DNA from: Bacteroidota bacterium
GTDB lineage: Bacteria; Bacteroidota; Ignavibacteria; Kryptoniales; JAKASW01
Direction: 5' to 3'
DNA length: 64,000 nucleotides
Assembly (NCBI GenBank): GCA_023480735.1
Contig: JAMCXB010000052.1
Location: 51,461-115,460, forward strand
Both the position numbers and the translations under genes were made by a program. Within the stretch, counting starts at the first letter, position 1, and each line of letters begins with the position of its first letter. Positions 34,641 through 42,710 of this stretch are shown piece by piece. The notes under the pieces were generated by a model that made no database searches, was not told the DNA's origin, and was given only the letters and a program-made list of their open reading frames with translations.

Positions 34641-34923
34641 ACTGACACGTCACAAATAACTGAAACTGATCGATCCCGTTTTCATCGCCAGACAACCTCC
34701 CGATTTGCCCTTGCACGGCCTCATGAAAACGCCCTGCCGCGTACGTTCTTACGTGCTGCGATTTTATTTTTCGATCCAGAAACCTGGACGAAAAAGGTGA
34801 GAATGCCGTACCAAACGGTATACCCTCCCGGAATCGGCAATTTACCGGACTCCCTTTCTTGAGAAGGAAAAAACTACCTCCGCGCCCGTAAATATTTCCT
34901 CTATCTGTTGCCCCTCTTCCTGA
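34543..34923. repeat. 381-bp direct repeat, copy 1 (leader plus signal peptide)
   Basis: Matches 37629-38009 over the full 381 bases without gaps; I count 14 substitutions (about 96% identity). It covers the non-coding leader and the signal-peptide codons of the downstream gene. Homology stops right after the AQVH codons. Confidence 0.9.
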
Positions 34924-35037
34924 ATTCCGCACCGTGAACATTCTGCGATTCCTCCTTCCTATCTTCTCAAATTCACGCTACTTCCCTCTTGCTTCCGACT
35001 TCCGATCTCTGACTTCCCACCTCTGAAGTCTGTCCTC
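34924..35037. other. Low-complexity CT-rich spacer
   Basis: Tandem-like CTTCC, GACTTCC and CTCTGA words near 34965-35030; a similar texture recurs at 32010-32090. No coding frame is supported. Confidence 0.45.
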
Positions 35038-35865
35038 TTATTTCCTTCCTTCATCTTCATCCCCTCTGCCATGTCTTGCAGGCAATTGTCCCAGCATCAG
35101 AGTTACATCTTCGCTTATTATTTCATAGGCTTCCTGCGTGACAAAATTCTCATGCCTCTTCTTCAGCCCCATGCCTTTACCATGTTCTCCGGCTTGCATT
35201 CCACTTGTATCAGCGGTGTCACTATAAGCTTCCGTCAGTCTCCTTCCGAATTTCTCGAGCTCGCGTCTCGCTTCCATTGAATCCTTATGAGCAAGATGCT
35301 TGTCAAAGTTCTCTAATTGATGGCTCAGGTCTTCGTAAAAGCCTTTGCCGCCAAGGAGATTCAGCTTGAAACAGTCACTGAAGTCCTGACGGATGATTCG
35401 GGGAGTTACTACCTTCATCATGGTCGGTGTTGTCGAAGAGTCGGTAGAATAATTAAGGAGATAGGTCACAGTCTGGTCAGAGTCTATTACGCTCTGCAGA
35501 CTGAAATTTGTGCTCTTTGACACCGTTTGTTTCATTCCAAGATACCCATTGAACAAGCCAAGTTCCGTGCCAAAGACTTCAACCGTATATGATGTGGCGA
35601 ACGAGGTGTCCTTCAAGATATGATTGAACGTAAATTCATAGGTTGTGATTGTGTCTTCACCTTCAACTCCGTATCCTGCGTAAGGAATCTCATTATAATA
35701 TGTTTTTGTAACCGGATTATGTCCGCACATTTTGCCCTGCGAATCTGTAACGACAAATCCAACTGGGCCCTCAAAAAGGATATCCACATCTGCGTTAGTC
35801 TGCGCCATGGCCTGAGGTACGGAAATAAAAACAATCGTAATTAATATCAGTAAAATCGATTTCAT
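35038..35865 (-). CDS. Secreted protein with FIMAH-like helical tail
   Basis: 275 residues, signal peptide ending QAMAQ. The mature N-terminal part (about 25-165) is beta-rich with no recognised family. The C-terminal part (QLENFDKHLAHKDSMEARRE ... EAYEIISEDVTLMLGQL) has the helical pattern of FIMAH-like tails but with an inserted charged loop, so the match is weaker than in the gene at 32098. Ends in a charged DEDEGRK. It directly follows the broken C39 peptidase gene (10-base gap) and may be co-transcribed. Function unknown. Confidence 0.6.
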   Translation of the reverse strand: MKSILLILITIVFISVPQAMAQTNADVDILFEGPVGFVVTDSQGKMCGHNPVTKTYYNEIPYAGYGVEGEDTITTYEFTFNHILKDTSFATSYTVEVFGTELGLFNGYLGMKQTVSKSTNFSLQSVIDSDQTVTYLLNYSTDSSTTPTMMKVVTPRIIRQDFSDCFKLNLLGGKGFYEDLSHQLENFDKHLAHKDSMEARRELEKFGRRLTEAYSDTADTSGMQAGEHGKGMGLKKRHENFVTQEAYEIISEDVTLMLGQLPARHGRGDEDEGRK

Positions 35866-35875
35866 TTTATCACCT

Positions 35876-36322
35876 TTATTTTCCCTTTGCCTTTGACACT
35901 ACAACGTAGGTCCAGAATGTGTGGTAATCTGCTAGTAATGCAGATGTGTCGGAGAACCCAGGATCCATTATTGAATAGTCTCCATTTGTTTTCGCTTTAA
36001 CTGTAACCCAGTGTTGGTATCCGTACGAGTCCTTGACTTGGACGACGACAAGATCACCGTTTGCGAGATAGCCATCAAGAACAGTCGGATCAGTTAGACT
36101 TGTGCCTTCCTTGAAATGTCCATTTCCGTGTCGATCAGTTTGTAAATCTTCACCTGAAACAAAGTCTATAGCTTTCCAGTTTACCGACGCCCCCCAGAAC
36201 CCGCCATCTGAGAAAGGTCTAACGTTGCCACCTTCGGTGTTCATCCATTCATTCAGCTGCAGTGGATTAACTTGAAAACCGTAAGCACTTAAAACCCAAG
36301 CCATATCAGTCAATGCACACCC
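35876..36322 (-). pseudogene. C39-like peptidase, catalytic half after the in-frame TGA
   Basis: Directly continues the frame of the gene upstream after the TGA at 36323-36325. It holds the catalytic Cys (GCALTDMAWVLSAYG), His (YGYQHWVTV) and Asp (IMDPG) of a C39-type papain-like peptidase. A TTG at 36313 could restart translation but would exclude the catalytic Cys. So either the protein is inactive, or read-through yields a full enzyme of about 630 residues. All three catalytic residues are intact, which speaks for recent damage or continued use. Confidence 0.75.
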
Positions 36323-37771
36323 TCATTGTTGTATCGTTCCATTTGTATGATCGTAAGTAACGTTTTTCCACCGCGGATCACTCTGCGAATACCTCGGGAA
36401 GTTGAGGTTGGGACCGCTCCCCTTTATTACCACACTTCCCGTCCCTGTTGCGCTGGGCGTGTAATAGTCGGTAACATTGAAAGTAACTGATGTGTTGCCG
36501 CCAGGCGTTGTCCCATCGGCCGTGTAATAAACGTAGCCATATTCAGCTACCGTATAATTAACCAGAAGACTGTTGTTATCTGCTACGCCAAATTTCCGCT
36601 CTGTTGCACTCTGCATTACTGAGCGCGGATTCCCGTTGCTTATTGGTAGGCTCGTCGTCACTTGTCCGATGTTCTTATCCTTCGGGTTTACTGTGGCGGA
36701 TGGTATCGACCAACCGAGATGCCCGTACCCCGGCGGTGAAGCAGAGATTATTACAGCACTATAGTAATGAGTAGATGCGTTCATATCCTGATCACTCTTG
36801 TTTTTCGCTTGAACAAATATATGAGTGCTCCCAGAATGCTCGATCGTATCCGGCATAGTGTGAACATAAAAATGATCGACAGGAGGAACTATAAGCACCG
36901 AGCCTCTTTTTATAATCCCGTCACTCTCCGCTTGAACCGTTACCCAACAGTTGTTAGAATCAGGAATGACGCCATCAGCGTATAAAGGATAATAACCTAT
37001 ACTGTCTCCGGTCGTCACCACGACAGATCCTAACTTCGTATCATTTCCGGTCAGCCAATCCTCTTTGTGAAAGGACACATACTGACTACCGGAAACGATT
37101 GTTAATGTAAGCGGGTCTAGGGGCGACCATGCGGAACTGCTGCAGTCATTGACACCGTACTGAATCATTCCGGTCCAACTTCCCCATTGCACTTGGTTCA
37201 CCGCTGGAGAAAATGAGAAAGTTGAATAATAAGGTGTTGAAAAAGGCACCCAAGAAACAACAGGATACCAACTCCCTGGATAGTTCTGGCCGATAACATA
37301 ACGACCAGAATCAGAACCGCTGGTCACCAGCGAGTCATCAAAAAAGAGTTTCCATGAGTAGTCAACCCGCAAATAAAAATCGTACCATGCCCATACGTTT
37401 GCTGAAAAATAATATTGCCCAGCTGGGGGCGAAGAAACAGTCATAACGATAGGGCTGTTGGACTGCACCAATTGAGTGTCACTTTGACAATTGGATGCCC
37501 AATCCACCTTTGCTTTTGGCGATCCATCCCAATAGAACTCGAATCGAAGAGTATGATTGCTGACATTGCCTCTTTCCACCACTTTCCTCTCCCGTCCCGG
37601 TATAATCACTGTGCTCTCCCTTATATGTACCTGTGCCACTACTGGAATGGATAGGACACAAGAGAATACTAATGAAAATACCAGAAATTTCCCCGCCCAT
37701 ATTGACAAGTCGGCCCAAAAACACAAACTGACACGTCGCAAATAATTGAGACTGATCGATCCCGTTTTCAT
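36323..37771 (-). CDS. C39-like secreted peptidase, N-terminal part up to an in-frame TGA
   Basis: 482 residues to the stop. A long signal sequence (MKTGSISLNYLRR ... PVVAQ) is followed by Ig-like beta domains and, at the very end, the opening of a C39-type domain (YSQSDPRWKNVTY, NGTIQQ). The TGA stands where many relatives have an aromatic or small residue before the catalytic Gly-Cys; a TGG to TGA change would do it. The ATG at 37771 has GGAGG 11 bases upstream; the frame is open to 37810. The leader and signal peptide are duplicated in front of the gene at 33066. Confidence 0.75.
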   Translation of the reverse strand: MKTGSISLNYLRRVSLCFWADLSIWAGKFLVFSLVFSCVLSIPVVAQVHIRESTVIIPGRERKVVERGNVSNHTLRFEFYWDGSPKAKVDWASNCQSDTQLVQSNSPIVMTVSSPPAGQYYFSANVWAWYDFYLRVDYSWKLFFDDSLVTSGSDSGRYVIGQNYPGSWYPVVSWVPFSTPYYSTFSFSPAVNQVQWGSWTGMIQYGVNDCSSSAWSPLDPLTLTIVSGSQYVSFHKEDWLTGNDTKLGSVVVTTGDSIGYYPLYADGVIPDSNNCWVTVQAESDGIIKRGSVLIVPPVDHFYVHTMPDTIEHSGSTHIFVQAKNKSDQDMNASTHYYSAVIISASPPGYGHLGWSIPSATVNPKDKNIGQVTTSLPISNGNPRSVMQSATERKFGVADNNSLLVNYTVAEYGYVYYTADGTTPGGNTSVTFNVTDYYTPSATGTGSVVIKGSGPNLNFPRYSQSDPRWKNVTYDHTNGTIQQ

Positions 37772-38009
37772 CGCCAGACAACCTCCCGATTTGCCCTTGC
37801 ACGGCCTCATGAAAACGCCCTGCCGGGTACGTTCTTACGTGCTGCGATTTTATTTTTCGATCCAGAAACCTGGACGAAAAAGGTGAGAATGCCGTACCAA
37901 ACGGCATACCCTCCCGGAATCAGCGATTTATCGGGAACCCTTTCTTGAGAAGGAAAAAACCACCTCCGCGCCCGTAAATATTTCCTCTATTTGTTGCCCC
38001 TCTTCCTGA
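37629..38009. repeat. 381-bp direct repeat, copy 2 (leader plus signal peptide)
   Basis: Same block as 34543-34923 with about 14 substitutions. Here the reading frame from the ATG (37771) through the signal peptide is open (codon CGA where copy 1 has TGA), so this copy appears to be the functional version. Confidence 0.9.
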
Positions 38010-38156
38010 GATTCGGATGATCCCAATCAAGTTCGATTTCAATATTCCGATAACATCTGGTAGAGCACTTCATCTCACACAATAGCGCAGAATGCGCCTG
38101 CTTGAAGTGCAGCTCAGGAAGAGCGATACGACAAACAACCAAGAAGAGAGTTAGTC
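37772..38156. other. Leader / divergent intergenic region
   Basis: Holds the non-coding part of repeat copy 2 and, from 38010, about 145 bases upstream of the small plus-strand gene. No clear promoter consensus or structured RNA was recognised. Confidence 0.4.
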
Positions 38157-38366
38157 ATGGATGACAAAATTGGGGGTATACCCTCCCGTAGGCTCACGCG
38201 TCAGGAGGAAGAGGAGTTATTCTCAGCCATCATCACAGGTTACTTGAAGGACAAGATAGACCTTGAAATTTATCCTAAGGGCATCTCTATCAAGGAGAAG
38301 GATAACCCTAGTGCAAGAGAGATATTTTTCCCCTTTGAAGACGAAGACGAGAAGCTGTCGAAATAA
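38157..38366 (+). CDS. Small hypothetical protein
   Basis: 69 residues, acidic, not recognised. The sequence (RRLTRQEEEELFSAIITGYL, then IYPKGISIKEKD and FPFEDEDEK) looks like a folded small cytoplasmic protein. AGAGAG precedes the ATG at suitable spacing. It is convergent with the radical SAM gene and lies alone on the plus strand. No sign of a toxin-antitoxin partner. Confidence 0.5.
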   Translation: MDDKIGGIPSRRLTRQEEEELFSAIITGYLKDKIDLEIYPKGISIKEKDNPSAREIFFPFEDEDEKLSK

Positions 38367-38378
38367 TTCGAACTGCGT

Positions 38379-39362
38379 CTACCGTTTGAACGGCTCGGCT
38401 CTATCTGTAAAGTCAGGCTTGTAATAATCCTGGCTTTCGAAATTCTGCATCCACCCGTTCTCTAGTTCGAATTTGTCGAGCAGTTCAAGGACCTTGTCGT
38501 ATTCCGATTCACGAACGTGGCGGCTGAGAAGCGTGATCGAATCAGCCTTATTCGTGGGGTAGTACTGGGACATGATGGAAAGGGCCGTATCCCTCCCGAG
38601 CTCTTCCGCTATCCATTTCAGCGTGCTCTCGCTCCCTGCAAGGTCGTTCGGCAAAACAAGATGCCGGATCAGCAAGCCACGCTTCAGAAGCCCGTCGTCG
38701 TCAATCAACAATTCGCCGCCGACCTGTCTGTGCATCTCCTTGATTGCGCGCCTGGCAGATTGGGGATACTCTTTGACCTTGGAAAAAGAGTAGCCGTCCA
38801 TCTCTTCGCTGTACTTCAGGTCGGGAAGATAAATGTCGACGACCCCGTCGAGAAATCTCAGCACGTCGACGGAATCGTATGCATTAGTATTGTATATCAG
38901 AGGGAGCCTCAATCCCTTTTCCGCGGCAATGCAGAGCGCCTTCACGATTTGCGGGACAAAATGCGTCGGCGAGACCAGCCCGATGTTATGGCAGCCTTTT
39001 TCCTGAAGCTCCAGCATTATTTCGGCCAGGCGTTCGAAGCTCACTTCGTTCTTCAGCTCCGCCTTGTAATTCTGGCTTATCTGGAAGTTCTGGCAGTAGA
39101 CGCAGCGCAGATTGCAGTTGCCGAAGAAGATATTTCCCGCACCTTTTGTCCCGATCAACGGCGGCTCTTCGCCAAAGTGCTGACAATAGGAACTGACTAT
39201 CGGAAGATAGCGCGAGTAACACCGCGCGATTTCTCCTTCCTTGCGATCTACACGGCAATCGAGCGGGCAGATGTCGCACGATGCAAGCATCTCGTCAAGA
39301 ATCTCGGCCCGTCTCCTTAATTCCCCGCTCTCAAATAGTTCTATATACGATGGTACAAACAT
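38379..39362 (-). CDS. Radical SAM protein, PflA-like
   Basis: 327 residues. The S-adenosylmethionine-binding iron-sulfur site is CNLRCVYCQN; an additional N-terminal Cys cluster (CDICPLDC) and IFFGNC precede it. This is the architecture of the pyruvate formate-lyase activating enzyme-like family of uncharacterised radical SAM proteins (related to the AmmeMemoRadiSam-type enzymes). The substrate is unknown; no PFL gene is in the window. Preceded by the HicB-like gene on the same strand. Confidence 0.85.
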   Translation of the reverse strand: MFVPSYIELFESGELRRRAEILDEMLASCDICPLDCRVDRKEGEIARCYSRYLPIVSSYCQHFGEEPPLIGTKGAGNIFFGNCNLRCVYCQNFQISQNYKAELKNEVSFERLAEIMLELQEKGCHNIGLVSPTHFVPQIVKALCIAAEKGLRLPLIYNTNAYDSVDVLRFLDGVVDIYLPDLKYSEEMDGYSFSKVKEYPQSARRAIKEMHRQVGGELLIDDDGLLKRGLLIRHLVLPNDLAGSESTLKWIAEELGRDTALSIMSQYYPTNKADSITLLSRHVRESEYDKVLELLDKFELENGWMQNFESQDYYKPDFTDRAEPFKR

Positions 39363-39447
39363 TCAGAACCTCTCATTCCGTCAATTGATTATCGCTTACG
39401 ACTTTTCCTCCCATTCGTCCCTGCCGATCTCCGCTTGCTTCAGAATC

Positions 39448-39678
39448 TTACCGAGAAGTTCTTTCCCAATATCGCTCATAAGGCAATGTATGCCCCATTC
39501 GAAGTCCTAGAACAATCCATCCCTCAAGTATTTCCTGCAACTGTTCTCGACAACCTTCCAGTGACTCAGCGTTTGCATACACTCCTCTTAGACTCGGTAT
39601 CTCACTGTAGAAGGTCCCATCCGACAAAAGCTCATACGTTGCCCGTTTCATGGCAGCTCGGATATACTCTGTCAACAT
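39448..39678 (-). CDS. HicB-family protein without visible HicA
   Basis: 76 residues with the HicB fold pattern: YELLSDGTFYSEIPSLRGVYANA, then a helix CREQLQEILEGWIVLGLRMGHTLP. HicB normally neutralises HicA, an mRNA interferase, or acts alone in some lineages. The usual PIDG-like ending is absent; instead the protein ends YERYWERTSR, while the +1 frame of the same bases reads a plausible helix (MSDIGKELLGKIL). A small frameshift near 39480 could explain it. No HicA partner is nearby. Confidence 0.65.
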   Translation of the reverse strand: MLTEYIRAAMKRATYELLSDGTFYSEIPSLRGVYANAESLEGCREQLQEILEGWIVLGLRMGHTLPYERYWERTSR

Positions 39679-39735
39679 AGCCGACTCTCTGTCTCATTCA
39701 TTCCAATAATCCAATTACCCATCATTTTATGCCAC

Positions 39736-40509
39736 TTACGGATTTGTGGCCCACAATTCCACTTCCCGTACGAGCGCCCTCGGGGGAAGCTTGATAGCCC
39801 CGACGACTATGTCTGCGACATCTTCAGCACGAAGCCTCGCGCCCCTTCCTCCCTTCAGTATCTGACGCGTTTCCCGGTCGCTTGAATCGACCGAACTAGG
39901 CGTAACGACGATTACCCTGATGTTGTAATCGCGGACCTCCTGCAAGAGGGCTTCCGAAAAGCCTTCCACACCGAACTTGGAAGCCGCATAAGCGGCCGAG
40001 TTCGCCCGCGCCCTCTTTCCCGAAGTCGACGAAATCATGACAATCGTTCCGTCCTGCTTCTCCATCATTTCAGGAAGAACCGCACGTGAAAGGAGAAATG
40101 GTCCCGTCAAGTTAGTCCCGATTATGTTGCTCCACTCTTCAACCGACATGTCCGTAACGGCTTTCTCTATATACTGACCCGCATTATTGATGAGGATATC
40201 GATTGTCCCGAACTCAGTCAAAGTCTTTGAAAGAAGCCGGTGTACACTCTTTTCGTTAGAGACGTCCGTCTGAACGAATATCACCCGCCCTCCGGTCGAA
40301 CTTATCTCTTCTGCGGTCATCCGCAGGTCAGACAGTTTCCTCCCCGCTATAACCACGGAAGCCCCCTCATCGGCAAGCCGCCTGGCAATATACTTGCCTA
40401 TACCTCGCGAGCCTCCGGTCACAACAGCGACCTTTCCGCTCAAATTTCCGTCGGCTCTGGTCAACGGATCACTCTCTTTCCACGATTCGGCTGATTTGGT
40501 TTTAGACAT
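39736..40509 (-). CDS. Short-chain dehydrogenase/reductase
   Basis: 257 residues. Classical SDR motifs: TGGSRGIG (cofactor loop), NNAG, catalytic Ser (SSTSG) and YAASK. An Arg after the second strand (VIAGRK) favours NADPH. Substrate unknown; 3-oxoacyl reduction or a similar keto reduction would be typical. The ATG at 40509 starts 1 base after the hprK stop; a longer frame to 40545 overlaps hprK and is less likely. Confidence 0.88.
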   Translation of the reverse strand: MSKTKSAESWKESDPLTRADGNLSGKVAVVTGGSRGIGKYIARRLADEGASVVIAGRKLSDLRMTAEEISSTGGRVIFVQTDVSNEKSVHRLLSKTLTEFGTIDILINNAGQYIEKAVTDMSVEEWSNIIGTNLTGPFLLSRAVLPEMMEKQDGTIVMISSTSGKRARANSAAYAASKFGVEGFSEALLQEVRDYNIRVIVVTPSSVDSSDRETRQILKGGRGARLRAEDVADIVVGAIKLPPRALVREVELWATNP

Positions 40510-40510
40510 C

Positions 40511-41527
40511 TTACTCAAAGTCCCTTTCGAAATAGCGGCTTGCACCTGCGCTCTGCTTCCTCTTTTTCCTGATCGCTTCCTGAATCTTCTGGTTGAACAC
40601 CTCTGCAGCGTCGTAATCGTACGAAAGGAGAAGGTGATTCAATGCTATGACCTCCGCAATCACAGTAATGTTTTTCCCGGGGAGAATCGGGAGTTTAACA
40701 AGCGGGATCTCTACGCTAAGAATCGAGATGTGTTCATGATCGAGACCCGTACGCGTGTATTCCTGACTCGAATCCCACTCCTCGAGTTCGACCACCACTT
40801 CAATTCTTTTCCGTTTCCTGACGGCCCTGATGCCGAAAATACTTCTCACGTCTATTACACCCAAACCGCGTACTTCCATGAAGTGCTCGGCTATCCGCGA
40901 GCTTCTTCCTATCAAAATATCTTCGCCCTGCCGATATACATTTACGGCATCGTCCGCTACAAGCCTGTGCCCGCGTTCGACCAAATCGAGCGCGATCTCG
41001 CTCTTCCCGATACCGCTTAAACCGACGAACAAGACCCCGATGCCGTATACGTCCACCAGTGAGCCGTGAATCACCGTGCTCGGTGCGAAGACTTCATCCA
41101 GAAATTCTCCGAGGAAGTAGACAAGGCGCGTCGTCTCAAGCGTGCTTCTGAAGACAGAGACCCCGTGAGAGGTTATTATGTCTATCAGTTCCTGTTCGAT
41201 CTCGTTACTGTTTGCGATTACGACGCAAGGAATATCAAACTGAAATATGGTCTGGAGTGCGCGCCGCCGATCCTCAAGTTTCATCGAACTCAGGTAGCGA
41301 ACCTCAGTGTTCCCGAAAATCTGGACTCTGTTATAGCTGAACAGCTCTACATAGCCGGCAAGCGCAAGGCCCGGACGGTGGACATTCTTGTCGGTTATAA
41401 GTTTATTGAAACCGATAGTCCCGTTGATAGGCTCCAGCTTAGTCCTTTCATGCATTACCTTGTAAAGTTCGCCTACACTGACGTCTTTACGCCTTATTTC
41501 CTTAGTATCCCATACACGTGATGACAT
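40511..41527 (-). CDS. hprK: HPr kinase/phosphorylase
   Basis: 338 residues. The P-loop GLSGIGKSE, the HPr kinase signature (MEVRGLGVIDV) and the N-terminal DRTGG-like domain are present. HprK phosphorylates Ser46 of HPr and links carbon status to catabolite control; in Gram-negatives it usually sits with nitrogen or envelope genes. I chose the ATG at 41527 because homology begins there; the frame runs on to 41632 into MITE copy B. The SDR gene follows immediately. Confidence 0.92.
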   Translation of the reverse strand: MSSRVWDTKEIRRKDVSVGELYKVMHERTKLEPINGTIGFNKLITDKNVHRPGLALAGYVELFSYNRVQIFGNTEVRYLSSMKLEDRRRALQTIFQFDIPCVVIANSNEIEQELIDIITSHGVSVFRSTLETTRLVYFLGEFLDEVFAPSTVIHGSLVDVYGIGVLFVGLSGIGKSEIALDLVERGHRLVADDAVNVYRQGEDILIGRSSRIAEHFMEVRGLGVIDVRSIFGIRAVRKRKRIEVVVELEEWDSSQEYTRTGLDHEHISILSVEIPLVKLPILPGKNITVIAEVIALNHLLLSYDYDAAEVFNQKIQEAIRKKRKQSAGASRYFERDFE

Positions 41528-41585
41528 AGCTCTAAAAATATATAAACAAAACCCTCCAAATGCACCTAACCTGAAGCGTCCAAAG

Positions 41586-41708
41586 GTAACGACCCCACAC
41601 TTATGGTTTCTCGCCAAGCCGCGAGCTCGCAAAGCGAACCGCTCGTCAACATTCCTTTGCGTTCTTGGCGCCTTTGCGAGAGAAATAACCCTTTCAGTGA
41701 GGCATTAC
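41586..41708. mobile_element. MITE-like element, copy B (123 bp)
   Basis: Second copy of the unit at 22509-22624, flanked by a perfect 8-bp direct repeat GTCCAAAG (41578-41585 and 41709-41716) that differs from the repeat around copy A. Terminal inverted repeats GTAACGACCCCAC and GTAATGCCTCAC (read inward) match at 10 of 12 positions with one gap. It stands 58 bases upstream of the hprK ATG, so it may lie in that gene's promoter region. Confidence 0.82.
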
Positions 41709-41716
41709 GTCCAAAG

Positions 41717-42141
41717 ATGAGACCAGAATATCAGGTCCAAATTGCGGGAAAGACGCTTCCAAATCCGGCTGTGTTCACCATAATTGCCGCTCCAACGGTT
41801 CACGAATATGTCCTTGGCGGCCTCTCGAGGCGTTCCTTGTCGGTTTCACTCACCCGGTCACCCCTTTCCGAATGTGAGAATGACCGGTCATTTCAAATTT
41901 TTGTTGCATGGCAACAATGCGTCAGAATACTATTCCAAACTTGGCGCGGCAAAAACATTGGGTGTGCTTCTCGTTACTTCTTTTGCCACCCTTATTGGCT
42001 TCGCACACTGATTTTCAGGTCACAGAGTCAAATCAAAGGCCGAATCAATCGTGCCCGATAGAGACCACCAGTTCTAATCCCGCCCTATTCCGACCCCGAT
42101 TTCCGGTTACGGGGTCTCGACTCAAGATTACTCTCCTTCTC
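41717..42141 (+). other. Possible decayed coding sequence, unrecognised
   Basis: Fragments of plausible protein appear in different frames: MRPEYQVQIAGKTLPNP (from 41718) and, in another frame, MTGHFKFLLHGNNASEYYSK with a hydrophobic end (LGVLLVTSFATLIGF) stopping at 42011. No single frame joins them. They may be remains of one gene, or chance. I do not recognise the family. Confidence 0.25.
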
Positions 42142-42170
42142 TTGACAAAGGAGTTTTGCCAGGCTATACT
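42142..42170 (+). promoter_or_regulatory. Sigma-70 promoter before the MerR/B12 regulator remnant
   Basis: TTGACA (42142-42147), exactly 17 bases, TATACT (42165-42170): all six -35 bases and five of six -10 bases match. Start of transcription would be near 42177, about 23 bases before the ATG at 42200. Confidence 0.8.
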
Positions 42171-42199
42171 AATCGTGCAAACCAGGAATAACGACCATA

Positions 42200-42710
42200 A
42201 TGAAAAACAATTACTCATCTTGGGAACTGGCGGATATGCTCTCCGTCAACGAGTCCACCGTCAAGAGATGGGCCGACATCGGATACATCAATCCGAGATA
42301 CATATCAAGGAACCCAACGGCCTGTCTGCCGTTGTGGCGTGCTATCAGGGCGAAGTGCACGACATTGCCATCACCTGCGTTGCAAGTTATCTCATTTCGC
42401 AAGGATGGAGGATGTATCATCTCGGTCAGGACATCCTGACAGATGATCTCGCGCTCTTCATCGAAGCCAAGAAGCCCAATCTGGTTGCGATCAGCGCAGA
42501 CATTGTGGAAGATGAACGGAGGTTTGTTTACGACATCAACAACAAGATAGTCCCTGCCACAAAGAAAGCCGGTGCCATCTCCGTCGTCGGGGGGCAGGCT
42601 ACCCTCGGATTTTTCGGGCCGGTTGAAGTGCGATCTCCTTTCCAACAATATTTCCGACATCAAACTGCTGTACGAAAGAGTGTCTGACAGAAAAGCTAGG
42701 GGCATAAAAT
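42200..42710 (+). pseudogene. Remnant of a MerR-type, B12-binding (CarH/LitR-like) regulator
   Basis: The frame starting at 42200 encodes a MerR/excisionase-like helix-turn-helix (WELADMLSVNESTVKRWADIGYI). From about 42290 the continuing homology is in another frame: a cobalamin-binding domain (GEVHDIAITCVASYLISQGW, YHLGQDI, VVGGQATLGFF). Near 42620 it shifts again to DLLSNNISDIKLLYERVSD and ends in an ATGA overlap with the next gene. About 100 residues that normally separate the DNA-binding and B12 domains are missing. The intact regulator would bind adenosyl- or methylcobalamin and repress neighbouring genes, in CarH in the dark. Confidence 0.72.

Noticed and set aside
34543..34923. Riboswitch (c-di-GMP or cobalamin type) in the duplicated leader
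   Set aside because: Short words such as GGGCAAA and CCGGTAAATTGCC looked suggestive, but the core motifs and spacing of those classes are absent.
34429..34941. Second minus-strand frame through the duplicated leader as a conserved gene
   Set aside because: It is open in both copies only because the DNA is 96% identical; it overlaps the signal-peptide codons in another frame and lacks protein-like features.
36323..36325. TGA as a sense codon (altered genetic code)
   Set aside because: TGA ends clearly complete genes in the window (the histidine kinase at 20783, topA at 45190, the esterase at 30491), so it works as a normal stop.
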